Assembly: GCA_030407315.1 (NCBI GenBank) | Contig: JALQPE010002845.1 | Location: 1-64,000 of the forward strand | Direction of reading: 5' to 3' | DNA length: 64,000 nt | Source: Asparagopsis taxiformis | Lineage: Eukaryota > Rhodophyta > Florideophyceae > Bonnemaisoniales > Bonnemaisoniaceae | Shown here: positions 13,181-24,383 of the stretch, piece by piece | How positions within the stretch are numbered: the stretch's first letter is position 1 | How the letters are laid out: the number at the start of each line of letters is the position of its first letter | Translations under genes and position numbers: made by a program | The notes under the pieces: generated by a model | Told to the model about the DNA's origin: nothing | What the model saw: only the letters and a program-made list of their open reading frames with translations | The model's database searches: none

Positions 13181-14400
13181 CTGACTGTTCTGGTTCATTT
13201 TGATGTTGTATAGGTGGTGCAGGAATAGTGATGAAGTAAGGTAAGTTTCATTGAGCTGAAAGACGGGTTTCGCGATGAAATGGAATGCTGACTACATTTT
13301 TTCGTTGCACGATTTGTGAATTATTGGTTGTATTGTTTGTATGATGCAACGAGATGAAGAGGTTAAGTGCGTCCTGAGGGTATGAAGCGAGGGAAGTGTT
13401 TGTTTTAAATTTGACTGTCGTCTTTTATGCAATATTTATTTATTGGGAGCTTAGTGAGTCATGGTGCATATTTGCTGAAGGGTGGAAGGGAGGTAGGCGA
13501 GCATTTGAGGGGTGCAGTGAGTGGAATGTGGGTTTTGAGTCTGACTGCTGTGGTTGATGTTGATTTTGTGTAGGTGATTCTGGAATGGTGATGACGGAAG
13601 GTAAGTTACATTGAGCGCCTAGTTAAGTTGCGCGAAGATATGGAATGCTGACTACATTTTTTTGTACAATTTTTGACTTATGGTTTCTATTGTGTGCAGG
13701 ATACAACGAGGGTAAGTAAGTTCTGAGGGTATGCAGCGAGGGAAGCATGGGTTTTCAGTCCGACTGTTGTTGTTGATTTCGATTTTTTGTAGGTGATGCA
13801 GGAATGGTGATGACGGAAGGTAAGTTGCATTTAGCGTGCAGTCCGGTGGTGCGAAGATGCGGAATGTTGACTTCATTTGTTGGTTGTGAGATTTTCGACT
13901 TTTGGTCTGTATTGTGTGTAGAATGAAACGAGAGTAAGTGAGTTCTGAGGGTATGCATCGAGAGAAGTGTTTGTTTCGAATCTGACTATTGCAGTTAATG
14001 CGATATTTATTCATTGGAAGCTTATCCAGTCATGGTGCGTATTGTGTCGAGCGAAGGAAAGTGCGGAAGTTTTGAGAGTATGCTGAGAGGGACATGTGGG
14101 TTTTGAGTCCGACTGTTGTTGTTGATTTCGATTTTATGCAGGTGATGCTGGAATGGTGATGACAGAAGGTAAGTTTCATTGAGCGCCAAGACTTGTTTTG
14201 CGAAGATATGGACTGCTGACTTTGATTATTCATTGCAAGGTTTTTGCATCATGGTTTGTATTGTGTGTAGGATGGATGAGAGGTAAGTAAGGGATTTTCT
14301 AAGATATCTGGCGTGGTAAGCGTTGCTTTTGAATCTGACTGTTGGGGTTGATGTTGTGTATGTGATGCAGGAGTGGTGAAGCAGGAACGGCAGGACTCAG
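13181..14400 (+). repeat. Degenerate tandem array with alternating splice-site-bounded 27-nt and 12-nt segments
   Basis: Four 27-nt segments each lie exactly between an AG and GTAAGT on the plus strand: 13214-13240, 13574-13600, 13793-13819 and 14142-14168. Three 12-nt segments are similarly framed: 13700-13711, 13922-13933 and 14271-14282. Upstream of each is a T-rich stretch ending TGTAG, TGCAG or similar. The 27-nt segment reads D-A-G-M-V-M-T-E in one frame in three of the four copies. The sequence shows the repeat and the borders; that they are spliced as microexons is inference. Confidence 0.7.
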
Positions 14401-14719
14401 GGAGAGTGAAGAAGGGATCTAGGAAGATGGGGAATGAAGCTGTGAGGTGTTTCTGGTATGTGTATATTTTCGGGCATACGATAGAAGTAAGAGTGGGTTT
14501 CAAGTCGTGTAAGATTTTGCTGACCATGTTCGTGTTTCATGTCTTGATGATTTAATGGGCTGGGGTGGTGTCGAGGAAAGCGGGGATGGAATTGGGAAGG
14601 AGCAGATTTTTTGTAATCTAGGTCGTGAGGGTTCTTGAAGTATGTGCGGATGGTGGTGCATGGCGTTCGGATGGTAGGGAGAACGCGATAGTGAGGGAGA
14701 TGGGTGATCGACGGTATGC

Positions 14720-14870
14720 TGACAGGTATTTTGTATTCTGGCTGGATACGTATTCCATATTCTAGCTGGATACATATTCCGTATCCTGGCTGGATACGTA
14801 TTTCCTATTCTAACCGGGTATTTATTTCCTATTCTGATCAGATATGTATTTCCTATTCTAGAGAGACTTA
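14720..14870. repeat. Short tandem repeat around GGCTGGATACGTATT
   Basis: About five imperfect units of roughly 30 bp containing (T/C)TGGCTGGATACGTATTCC or its variants (AACCGGGTATTTATTTCC, GATCAGATATGTATTTCC). No gene overlaps. Confidence 0.7.
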
Positions 14871-14984
14871 TTGTATACCAGCAGTTTCGTAAATGAGAGA
14901 ATAAAATACGGTCCGATATGGGCCCTCAATTTACCATCCGCTGTAATTTCTTCCCTCCCGGTTTTTGCTGATATATTGTATACT

Positions 14985-15300
14985 GAATGTCGGGTCCTAG
15001 GATCCCGCCAAACGTACTAGAGAAACTGGATGTCGGGTCCTAGTACTCCGCCGAACGTACTAGAGAAACTGGATGTCGGGTCCTAGTATTCCGCCGAACG
15101 TACTAGAGAAAGTGGATGTCGGGTCCTAGTATTCCGCCGAACGTACTAGAGAAAGTGGACGTCCGCATCCAAAAAATTTTAATTTTTTTTCGGACGCGGA
15201 CGTTCATTTGTTCTAGTAAATCTCGGGGCCGACTAGGACCCGTACTAGAGAGACTGGACGTCCGCGTCCACTTCCGAAAACACAGACGTCACGAGCAGGT
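14985..15300. repeat. 43-bp tandem repeat followed by GGACGTCC block
   Basis: GTCGGGTCCTAG recurs at 14989, 15032, 15075 and 15118, giving an exact 43-bp period. The unit also contains CGCCGAACGTACTAGAGAAA. The array runs into an AT-rich spacer and a GGACGTCCGCGTCCA block at 15256-15270. That block is related in inverted orientation to 4133-4345. Confidence 0.8.
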
Positions 15301-16005
15301 GTTATAATAGAATATATCCGGGCTTTACACAGTACTGTAGTTTGGAAACTAACCGCGCTTTGCCTTGGGCCGTACATGCCCAGTCAATGGTCCCTTTCCA
15401 GATTATCGTTTGACCAGTTCCACAAGTCAGCTTGGTCACGTCCCATGAGCAACAAGTCACCTACTCTGGAATTATTCCAATGATTACAAGAATCATACTT
15501 TGGTCACCGTCCATTCAGCGAGTGCTGCTTACGCCTGGTTTCAGACACCGGACCGTCACGGTGTGTCCATTATAGTTTATAGTTTATTTCTACGAATCTC
15601 TCTGCACCTTCCACCACATATCGCAGTCACGGTGCACCCCATATCTAACTATACCCATATACAGTACTGGTTCCATTCCAACAGTCCGTGCCTGCGTGAC
15701 TTGGCCCGTTCTAGTCAACCCGCCGTCCTGCTCATATATGGACGTGGTTCATTTCCATCCCTACGTGTCCTTCCGTACATGGTTCAGCCATCACCTCACG
15801 GCCACACCATAGTTCTGCTTGGTTCCTGCCTACTGTAAAACAAAATCGCCGTGCTGGTCTCAGCCCATGATTTTTTACATTTTTTTCGATGGGCCTTATC
15901 CAAACGTTGGGGATGGGCGTTCCGCTAAAATATGGTGACTAGTTCTACTGTACGATACGGCATTTTCCATGGAATATTCTCTATTTTTGCTTATCCTGTG
16001 ACCCC
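15301..16005. other. No gene; left flank of the outer retrotransposon
   Basis: No coding frame or repeat of note. Composition changes sharply near 16000-16015 from AT-leaning to very GC/CpG-rich. I take this as the truncation point of the outer LTR element, because no LTR copy matching 39805-40595 is present here. Confidence 0.45.
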
Positions 16006-16474
16006 TTCGTCGAATTATCGTACGCCGCGCTCTCGCGACGCATCGCCCGCCGACCGCTCGCGACGCTTTGCGCATAACGACGACCGAGAACGCGAACGCG
16101 CGGGACCGTACACGGCGCACATACCGCGCGCAACTTACCCACCGCCTATCGTGAGACAGACGGCACCGGCCGACACGTCTCGCACAGCGGCGTTCCGCTG
16201 TCTGATATGCCGGAAGTTTGGACACCCCATGGTAAGCTGCCCGCTGCTCTCATCCGAGCAACAGGCCGCGATTCGCGAGATGCATAGCCACGCGCGTCTA
16301 ACGCCCGAAGAACTGAACTTGCAGCGCAACGTTCAGAAAGTTTCCGCGGACGATGACGCACGCGAGCGCGAAAGCGAACGCACGCGCGAAGACGACGCGC
16401 ACGACGGCGAGCAGCTCACGCCCCATTCGGTTCGCTTCGCAGAAGACCCGGGAAACGCCTACGAGGAGTCGTAG
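16006..16474 (+). CDS. gag: Gag C-terminal fragment with zinc knuckle (outer element)
   Basis: Partial nucleocapsid-type region. A CCHC zinc knuckle (C-x2-C-x4-H-x4-C, CLICRKFGHPMVSC) is encoded at 16199-16240 and would bind the element RNA. The N-terminal capsid part is missing, since the element is truncated near 16006; the open frame runs back to 15932 but enters unrelated AT-rich DNA. The stop TAG at 16472-16474 follows a -1 slippery heptamer at 16450-16456, through which pol is probably made. The exact left boundary is uncertain. Confidence 0.75.
16450..16456 (+). other. Predicted -1 ribosomal frameshift site G GGA AAC (outer element)
   Basis: In the gag frame the codons read CCG GGA AAC, matching the X XXY YYZ rule. 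Slipping back one base joins the pol frame, which is open from 16450. The gag stop lies 15 nt after the heptamer. GGGAAAC is a known functional slippery sequence in other genetic elements. Confidence 0.65.
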
Positions 16475-17775
16475 TGGGTGGGCCGACTCCTCTTCACTCA
16501 ACGGGTTCGCGACGCGCGATGACGCAACCGCCGCGCGAAAGACCGCCTCCGTTACCACCCGAAACAGTGGTCCTGTTTCAGACCCCAACCGCGAACTACA
16601 AACTCGAGGTACGCGTCGGATATAATCTACGTACGGCCACCGCGGTGACCGCTGTGCTTGATACCGGCGTGGGCCCGAGCCTCATTCGCGAGAACGTATT
16701 AGGCGCTGATTGGAAGCGCCTCGCTCCGCCGCCGACGCTGCGCTGCGCGATTATCGACGCGAATGGACGACGCCTCGCGCCGAACGCGTCGCTGCGACTT
16801 AGCGTTCTTCTAGGTGCCCGCGCGCACCTTCAAACTTTCCTGGTGATGCCGCGCTTATCCGTCCCTTGCATTCTGGGAGCAGACTTCATCGACCGCGTGG
16901 TGCGGATGATCTATACTGGGCCGCAGCGCGCGTTGCGAACCCGCTACGGAGACCACGTTCCAATGCTCCCACGAACGCCGACGAAACCGCGCCGCGCACC
17001 GATCCCCAAGACTACCCGACCGACAGAATTCGCACCAATCCGCGTTGCGCGCCGCACGTCAATTCCGCCGCACGCGACGCAAGCTATCGAAGTCACCACG
17101 GGCGCTGACGGACGCTGCATCATGATACCCACGACCGACCTCTATGGGCAGAACTTGTTGCGTCTAGCCAATGGTGAAACGCAGGTTAAAAGGAACGTGC
17201 CCTTCAGCGTGCACGTGCACAACGCCGGCACCCGCCCACAGGTATTGCCCAAAGGCATGAAGCTGGGCGCCGCGGTGCCCAACCCCGTAGGTTGCCTACA
17301 AGTTGCACAAGAGGCACCGACCCCGCAAGACCGACCGCCCGACGATGCGACGCCACGCAACGCGACGAACCCGCCGGACCCGCGCGAAGCCGACGGAATT
17401 GCAAACGCGACGCCGCATTGGGAAGATCTTTTACGCACGACGCTACGCGATGAGCGAGTAGACGACGACCTACACGCGCGAATTATCGAGATGCTGCGAA
17501 AGCACGAGCGAATGTGGAATGGCACGCTCGGAGCCATCCACGCGACAGTACACCGCATCGAACTGGTTCCGGGGGCGACCCCCGTCAACCAACCGCCGTA
17601 CCGCGCCGGACACGCGTCGCGCGAAATTATCCGTACGCAAGTGGATAAGATGCTCCGCGCTGGAGTGATCGAACCTGCTACATCGGAATGGGCGAGCCCG
17701 GTCGTAGTCGTTCCTAAGAAGGACGGGACTTCCCGCTTCTGCATCGACTACCGCCGCTTAAACGCCGCCACCGTC
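16457..17775 (+). pseudogene. pol: Pol, 5' part: protease and start of reverse transcriptase (outer element)
   Basis: Aspartic protease with the active-site triplet in LDTGVGPSLI, followed by the linker typical of Ty3/gypsy Pol and the RT entry motifs (PPYRAGHASRE.., GVIEPATSEWASPVV, VPKKDGTSRFCIDYRRLN). The frame stops being Pol exactly at 17775, where the inner element begins with TG. The pol frame resumes at 32016 in phase: 17775 ends a Val codon and 32016 begins a Lys codon. The gene is disrupted by insertion rather than decayed, since no other stop or frameshift is visible in either half. Confidence 0.9.
17771..17775. repeat. Target site duplication CCGTC, left copy
   Basis: CCGTC precedes the TGTGG end of the left LTR and is repeated at 32011-32015 directly after the ACTACA end of the right LTR. 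A 5-bp duplication is usual for Ty3/gypsy integrases. Confidence 0.95.
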
Positions 17776-18104
17776 TGTGGTCTCCTAGGTAGAAGCGGCG
17801 GCGCGAACGCAGCACCGAAAAGAGATGTGGTAGAGCTTGTAGTGGTAGTTAGATCACTAGAACCTTGAAGGTCACCGGCGCAGAGCCGCCGGAGCTAACG
17901 CTGCCTTCTCGCTCCGCGCCGGTTGTCCACACCTTTATTCAGTAAAATTCCGAAATAGTTCGGCGTCGCGCGAAAAGGCTAAAAGTTTCAAATTATCTCT
18001 AAAAGTCAAATTACAGCAATACTAGAGAGCTTACATGGCCAGCCTGCACTGTAAGGGCGGTACTGGCTTACAGTATTCCCTGTTCTGACGTTCACTATAC
18101 TACA
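17776..18104 (-). repeat. 3' LTR of inner element
   Basis: 329 bp, matching 31682-32010 with a single difference noticed (AGGTAGAAGC here, AGGTAAAAGC there). On the element strand it starts TGTAGTATAG and ends ACCACA. A purine run precedes it on the minus strand (GAGGGGGGCG, 18105-18114), fitting a polypurine tract. Confidence 0.95.
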
Positions 18105-18114
18105 CGCCCCCCTC
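18105..18114 (-). other. Polypurine tract of inner element
   Basis: Minus strand reads GAGGGGGGCG directly before the 3' LTR TGTAG. This is the position and composition expected of the plus-strand DNA primer of LTR elements. Confidence 0.7.
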
Positions 18115-18259
18115 GCTAAGTCCGAGAGACCTCGCGAGCTATATTCCCGAGTCGTGAAGTCTTCCATGCAGGAGCATACTTTGGCAGTTGCTGACACCAA
18201 CCTTCCTGGGGCGGGACATCGCTTTCCTTAGTGTTACCCCGAAACTGCATATGAAACTA

Positions 18260-18520
18260 TCAATAGACGGCTTGTCCGTGGCGTTCGCTTCCCATAAGGC
18301 AGTTATATTTCGCGCCAGGAGAATTATGCTGATACTTATCAGCATCCTTGACCGTCAACAGCCGGCGAGCAATAGCGATAGTTGTTCTGTCCATCCGCGC
18401 TTTATCTAGAGTCTGCTGCACGTTTTCCTCAGGGATTGCGTCAAGCGCAGATGTTACTTCGTCCAGCAGAATTATTCTCGGCGACGGAGGAAGTCGGAAC
18501 CGTCCCGGTTTGAACTTCCA
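18260..18520 (-). pseudogene. ABC transporter nucleotide-binding domain fragment (retroelement cargo)
   Basis: The minus strand encodes a Walker B and D-loop stretch ([13 protein letters not shown]) followed by [18 protein letters not shown], then a shift of text where the H-loop is expected (ARRL instead of AHRL), then [10 protein letters not shown]. This is the distal half of an ABC ATPase domain of the B/C-type exporters. It lacks Walker A, the signature motif and any transmembrane part. It is fused in frame, without a spacer, to an SLC13-like segment encoded just upstream on the minus strand. The missing catalytic histidine and the truncation argue against function. Confidence 0.75.
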
Positions 18521-18870
18521 CTGCAACACCACATAACACATAGACACCATAATACTACACCTTGGCAGAGTAGCAAACAGCCAGTTCATAAAAGGATTCG
18601 GATCCTCATCGGCGAGCAAACTCAGCGCTACTGCAATTTGCGGAGACGAGATGGGGCTTGCGCATCCGCCGATATTACTCCCGATCATGATACCGAGAAA
18701 AATGCATCCCAAAACACTCCTCTCGCTCTCCAAGTTACTCATTGCACTAATGGTTGGCATCATGACGGAGTTGAGCAAAACTGGAGCTGCCACACTGCTA
18801 CCAATCATCGGAAAAGACGCAGAAAGGGAAATCAGGACCAGTACCAACCGATCAGGTCTATGCACTCGTG
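18500..18870 (-). pseudogene. SLC13/PHO91-like anion transporter fragment (retroelement cargo)
   Basis: The minus strand reads [20 protein letters not shown] within a hydrophobic context. This strongly resembles the NIGG..SPISSPQN signature of SLC13 and PHO91-type sodium- or proton-coupled anion (phosphate) transporters, including the helix before it and the WKFKP stretch after it. Only about 110 residues are present, and they continue directly into the ABC ATPase fragment. Whether the two were joined before or during capture cannot be told. Confidence is high for the family, low for any activity. Confidence 0.7.
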
Positions 18871-19092
18871 GCAGAATCCTGCCTTTTTCTCACTGATGGT
18901 GGCCAACGTTGCCCCGTCTGCAGATATCTCAAAGCCAAAACATCATTGAGAAATGATTCAGGCTCTGCAACTCTTGCTACGTAGCCCTCGTGTGTAGGTT
19001 TCGTGTTTCATACAAAAACTTGGCATGGTGCGAGGGCGAATAGTTCAGATTCATCGCGATTCATCCGAAGCGATAATAAACCATACATAGAA
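18871..19092 (-). other. Unassigned cargo between gene fragments
   Basis: Minus-strand frames are short. One (19214-19008) encodes a hydrophobic stretch with no family match I recognise. It may belong to either neighbouring fragment. Confidence 0.35.
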
Positions 19093-20741
19093 TCATGTGT
19101 GAACTTGTGTACCAGTGGAATAGCGACGTTCTCTGAAACAAATGTCGTGTCCCCTACAAAAAATGTCACGAACAGTTTCAGCGTAGCGCAGAAAAGCACC
19201 ACCGGAAGCCTCATTTAGAATTGCGGAATAGCGCAATGTGCTGGCACGATTGAATGAGTCAGAAGATACCCATCCTCTGTTTGCGGGACGCAATGCGCAT
19301 ATTTCTCTGAGGCGTTGCATATCCCATAGCCACACAGTTCCGCCCCACGACCCCGACGCAAGAACGCGCCCATCACCGCGTGATGCAACAGAACGAACCT
19401 TATCGCCGTGTCCGCGCAGAGGCTGTCCGATCGCTGTTAGCGTGCGGGAGTTTTCAGAATGCTCCCATTACCACATTGAACTGTTATCAGCCGACCGATA
19501 CTTGAGCCGACGACAAAAACTTGTTGCGAGTTCAAGATGTGTAAACATGTGAGCCGTTCATCAGCTCTCATATTTTCCAAATGATATGTACAGAATTGTT
19601 AGTAATTTCTCCAAATGATTATAGTTCCTTCCATGTCACGTGAACAGATATCTCCCATGGCTATGTCAAAACTTATGCCTACGATTTGAGATTCATGTCC
19701 GATAAGGATATGTCGAGGCGATCTATCGCGGCAGCTGATGATTTGAAGAGAACCACTTGTTCCTCCGACGACCAATTCGTCCTTTCCAACTGCGACTTCC
19801 ATACAACTGGATTCCTGTTCCACGTGGACCACACGTTTGAGATCACAAATTGCATTTCGAAGTACCCCTGCTGGTGCGCGCACTCAAGGTCTATCGGCGT
19901 ATTTCTCAATGCTCCAGATCATGCGTTTCACAATACTGGATGGTGATCCAAGTGATTTTAAGCGCCCGTACAATTGGTACGAACATTTGCTGCGGTTTTT
20001 CATACAATATGGTATCATACAGAGAACCATTGTTTCGGCAATCACATCAAGCTCTTTCGAGAGTTTTCTTCCGATACGTACATCTTCAAGTTTCTTCGCA
20101 TAGTCGCTCAACAATTTGATGTCTTCAATGACTTTCTGGAAGGCAACTTGTTTTTTTTTGTCCTGGTTCATAACTTGTATCCACCTATAATCAGTCAATA
20201 GACGTAGAGCTTCTAGTCCCTTTTCTGGCGCCCAGTAGATGACGCACAACGTTCTCCATGACGTAGTAATCACTACCTTGCAACATCCACCAATGGTTAC
20301 ATTTTGCGTCCTGCTCATCATATACGGGCAAGTCTACAGATTGAAGATATGCATTGATAAGCTGACGGTGCCAAAAACTGACGTTAGTACTCTCGCCATA
20401 ATATCTGTGAACATCAAATGACCACCAGTTCTCAATGCGCAGAACACCTCGGCTACTACTTGCCGCTTGCAATTGGAGTGGTCATTTGCGTCTTGAGACC
20501 AGATAATATCAGACTTGTTCACCCACTCGTCCGGCAGCCCATCAACCGAGTCGTGTATCACGCGTGCAATATCTCCCATCACGTCGTTGAAATACGCCAC
20601 GCAGTCTGTTCGGTCCAAATAGTCCTGGCACAGCTCCACACCGCGACGGACATCCCTGATATTTGCTGGCCCTGTTAGCAGAAATTCGGCCAGAGTCAGT
20701 TCGCCATTCGAATCGCTTTGATTCATGCATATTTCGCACAC
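19093..20741 (-). pseudogene. WD40-repeat protein fragment, frameshifted (retroelement cargo)
   Basis: Minus-strand frames carry at least two WD40 repeats. One, at about 19440-19310, runs from a GHGDKV..V segment through ASGS..GTVWLWD. Another, at 19780-19620, has IGHESQIVGISFD and ends GTIIIW. Upstream (20741-19884) several frames encode Trp- and Leu-rich text with YWAPEKGLEALRLLTDY. This resembles the linker before the propeller in STAND-type NTPases, but I cannot confirm an NTPase. At least four frame changes are needed to read through. It follows the solenoid ORF directly, so both may come from one host gene. Confidence 0.6.
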
Positions 20742-21802
20742 TGCAATGCAAGTGGTATATTTCTCTCAATTTCTGGTGTTCCGCTCCATATTTCCCTTGC
20801 CGGTTGTACCATGGAAAGACAATGCCAATTCTCCTTGGTGACTTTCTCGCACAAGTCGAGAACACACGGAATGGTTTCTGGTCCCGGAGTATCGATGAGG
20901 AGTATCTTGGCATAAATGGCCAGGACACCTTCATTATTGCTCTTATTGACCAACATCTCACCAAGCTGAATTGCCAGCGGAGGATTCCTAGCAACCTCTG
21001 GAGTGCCACAGGCCAAGTCTTCGGCCAGTGAGCGCACGGTAAAGGCGTCGAGCTCTTCGGGTTGCATATCACATGTCCGCTTACAAAGTTTGATAGCACG
21101 ATTGACATTGTGCAAACTCGGCGTCCCGGATAGCAATGCCCTAGCAAGGGTGCACATTGCGTATAAATTGTTCGGTTTCTCAGCAATACACAACTCACAG
21201 AGATGTATTGCAAGAGATGCGTTACGCGGAATACGCAGTGTACCACTGGCCAGTTTCCTCGCTAGACGCAGGACGTTGTCGCATGGACCAAACTTGATTT
21301 GGGCCTTGCACAACTCGACGGCCTGATTCTTGTCCACCACAGCGGCGTCCTGAGACACAAGGGTCTCTGCTAATGGACGGATTGATTGTCGATCGTTACA
21401 TTTGTCCGCAAGTAGTCCGTACATGCGCACGGCGAGATGCACATTTCGTTTCACAAGGGATGAGTCATTCGCAATCGTATCGGCAAGTTGACGCGCTTGA
21501 CGAACGACGCCGCCATATTGGAGACTGCGCTCGAAAAAGACCATGGCGCGCTGTATGGGATCATCATCCGGCACGGCAGACAGGTACACTTCTGCGAACG
21601 CGATATTTGGAGCTGGGAGGTCTTGTTTGTCGCTGCATAATTTGAGCAGATGCATGCCGGGCTGCACATCTTGTTCCATATCGCATTCGCCGGCAATAAT
21701 ATGTTTTGCAAAATCCAACACGGCATGCGTATGCGCACAGGTTTGAATAAATGTCTCCAAGAGCTGCAGGGCATGTGGCACATCCCTTTGCACGCCCCGC
21801 AA
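20723..21802 (-). CDS. Alpha-solenoid (Sel1/TPR-like) repeat ORF (retroelement cargo)
   Basis: An intact 359-codon frame built of units of about 38 residues that recur as A-x-x-L-x-x-GTP followed by an R-N segment, an A-I-x-L-C-E segment and a short loop. At least five units are recognisable in the C-terminal half. This is the pattern of Sel1/TPR-like helical repeats, which serve as protein-binding scaffolds. The frame opens right at the end of the oxysterol-binding-protein fragment (about 21795) without spacer, so the start is an artefact of the fusion. The downstream frames suggest a longer original protein with WD40 repeats. It is likely a captured fragment, still open but not a complete gene. 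Confidence 0.55.
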   Translation of the reverse strand: MRGVQRDVPHALQLLETFIQTCAHTHAVLDFAKHIIAGECDMEQDVQPGMHLLKLCSDKQDLPAPNIAFAEVYLSAVPDDDPIQRAMVFFERSLQYGGVVRQARQLADTIANDSSLVKRNVHLAVRMYGLLADKCNDRQSIRPLAETLVSQDAAVVDKNQAVELCKAQIKFGPCDNVLRLARKLASGTLRIPRNASLAIHLCELCIAEKPNNLYAMCTLARALLSGTPSLHNVNRAIKLCKRTCDMQPEELDAFTVRSLAEDLACGTPEVARNPPLAIQLGEMLVNKSNNEGVLAIYAKILLIDTPGPETIPCVLDLCEKVTKENWHCLSMVQPAREIWSGTPEIERNIPLALQCAKYA

Positions 21803-23860
21803 CTGGATCTAATTCCTTCTTGAACCATACTAGTTCCCATTTTTCCCCCGCCTCATCCAAGACTCGACGGCATTCTCGCTGGCCTTCTTCCAACGCAACT
21901 TTGTATTTCGTTGCAAGTTCATACTGTCCATTCTCAAGTGCCCGTTGATCAGGTCGTAATCGACTATCCGTTGGTGCAACCACGTCACGCTCCTCATCCT
22001 TAGCAGGGCTATTGAGCGAGATTTCCCACTTGGTCAAGTTGTGCGATTGAGATGCACTTTGGTACGGCCGTTTCTCCACCGCCCAGATAAGTTTTCGCTT
22101 TCCCTTCCCAACGTCTTCGTACAATGCTGTAGTCCAGTTGCCGCTCATTTTGATTTTCAGCTTTCCACTCGCGTCGAATACCTGGCCTTTAACACCAGCG
22201 AATGATTTGGAATCGCTGAGCCATCCCGTTTTGACAAAGCTCACAACGCATCGTCCGCCATTGGTCCTGTTCACAATTTCCATTTCACCATAGTTATCCA
22301 ACTACATGTGACCGACCACAATGTTGTGGACGCAGGATGTGACCTGCTCAAAAGCGTAATGATCACCGTACTTTGGAATCTCGGTGTGATGTAATCCGCA
22401 TGGGAATACCTCGAGGCTCTTTTCCCAAAACTTGTTCTTCACCTCCGCTGAATTGTAATACTTCCACGAGGCGCCAGAAACTTCTGAATAGCATGCTGAA
22501 AATGGCGCATGATGCGAAACCTGCTCTGCAATAAATCGTAGTCTGTTTCCTTTCTCAGACATAACGAGGGGTGCTGTCTCGCCCAGCAATGGATTGAAAG
22601 GTTTTCCTAATCGTCCCAGCGTCGAACTATAATGCGAGGCGATCATCGCTGCAACGTACATGAGCCTTCTTTTTGGATCCTCCTTGGCCGCAGCTTGGTA
22701 CAAAAATTCGGAATACTCAATATCCTCTACTATCCGCTGCAGGAACGAAATCCGTTCGTTTCGAGATATTGGCATGCTGATTTTCGATATATCCTTGCCG
22801 ATGGAATCTTTGAGAAAGCCAAACACATTGGTTTTTTTCCTTGCCTTCCTGCAGTGGTGGAAGGGTAGTTCGGATGGCGGAATAGCCGCGCCATAAACGC
22901 ACGTTACTGACGCGTCAAACTGTTTCGAAATCAGTGGTGTCCATGACAGGCAAGCCGTTAATTTCATTGAGGTCCCGCACGTTAATTTCAGTAGCGGAAC
23001 GGCGGCTGGTTGCACGCGACAATGCGTCCAAAAATAAAGTATCATCATCATCTTCATCGTCGTCTTGAGGATGATCGCCCCTTTGCAACTTCTGTAATTG
23101 ATTAGTTGTCATCATCGATATTGTTATCGGTAAACACTTCAGCAAGGGTCGTAACGAACGTGTGTTCCGTTGTTGGCCAACAATTGTCCATCGACAACCC
23201 ATTTCGATCAACAATGGGATAACACGCGTCTCAATTCAGCAATAATGGCGTTACGACTTGCCTGCGCCTCCTTGAGGCCATCGCCCTCTAAGACGGACTC
23301 CTCACTGTCATAACTTTTGTCGGTGGTTGATGAACTAACTTTCTCAGCCAGCGATGGCTGCACATCAGGGTGGGGTGCATGCTTGGCGTGTAGGACTACC
23401 TTTTGTATGAGCACTTTGAAATATAGATTGGAAGATTTCAACACATCTACCCATTCATCACGCTGTTGCTGGGTATGCGCTCTAATGTGATAAACTTCAT
23501 TGCCGACGTCGATAGCAAATCTAGTATCATCGGAATCGTCCGGACAGATGACAGCAAATAGCAAATTAATAGTGCCGCGCACATCGCTTTCCTTCTCGTC
23601 CTTGCTAGCGGCCCTGCGCAAGCGATGGATACGTTTCTTTTTCTTCTTACGCTCGGCGCGGTCATCGTCAATCGAAGCATCGGGATGGCCCTCGGGAAGA
23701 GTACTATATAAGAGAAGGCCGTTTTCCAAGGTGAATTTGCAGTACTTCCACCGCTTAAGCACATTGGTATATTTGTGCAACACGGCGGATTTGGAGGGCG
23801 CAACACCCACGGTATCGACAAGGGCGCGCAGTTGAGTCTTGGGAAGCGAGAGGGTGACAT
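21795..23860 (-). pseudogene. Oxysterol-binding protein-related protein (ORP), captured and interrupted
   Basis: Nearly full-length on the minus strand and without visible introns. A PH domain (23860 to about 23400, starting LHKYTNVLKRWKYCKFTLENG) and an acidic linker come first. The ORD sterol/phospholipid-transfer domain follows, with the hallmark segments KPFNPLLGET (about 22600), EQVSHHAPFSA (about 22510) and the C-terminal PTDSRLRPDQRALE (about 21955) and WFKKE. ORPs move lipids at membrane contact sites. An in-frame TAG near 22300 replaces the Trp expected in the VHNIIVG-x-x-W-x-DNYG region, and frames change around 22920 and 23210. A processed (cDNA-like) origin fits but is inference. 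Confidence 0.85.
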
Positions 23861-24379
23861 GATCTCATTGCTGGGAGGGCGGCGACGATGGACGACTTTC
23901 CTGGGTCGCTGCATGGCAATACGAAGAGGTTTCGGACACGGACACAAAGTATGGCGCATTGTAGACGGGTCCAATCCGACGAATGATGTTGAACTAGCTT
24001 CCGCGTCCCGCAAAAAAACTGCAGTTATGAGTTGTCAGCTCGACAACGTCCAGAATTTCGCTGCGTGAGCGCACAGATAAGTGTGCAGCTTTTGCCGATC
24101 GACCTGTTTCAACAGACGTCGCGTAGATACTGTTCATGCGGAAGTTGGAACCATTTTTGAGAACGGCTACCAGTTGCATGTGATACACGCTGTGCATTGG
24201 CGGGATATATCAAATCAGGACATCGACTGGGAAAATTGTCGAGATGCAAATGACGGTAAAATGGATTAAGAACGATAAAGGCGCTGTTTCGTCACGCGGC
24301 ATCCACAGCGTCGCACTCGCTGGCGGTAACTGTGGTACGCGGCAAGCAATGTGCGACGTTGATGTCACACGGGCACATC
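23861..24379. other. Unassigned cargo between ORP and NDUFAF7 fragments
   Basis: No family recognised. Short frames on both strands (23994-24197 minus, 24081-24269 plus) lack motifs. The left part could be the degraded N-terminus of the ORP gene. Confidence 0.35.
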
Positions 24380-24383
24380 ATCA

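Noticed and set aside
15300..16005. 5' LTR of the outer element
   Set aside because: No text resembling 39805-40595 (TGTGGTGCAATTT or the CpG-rich body) is present left of 16006.
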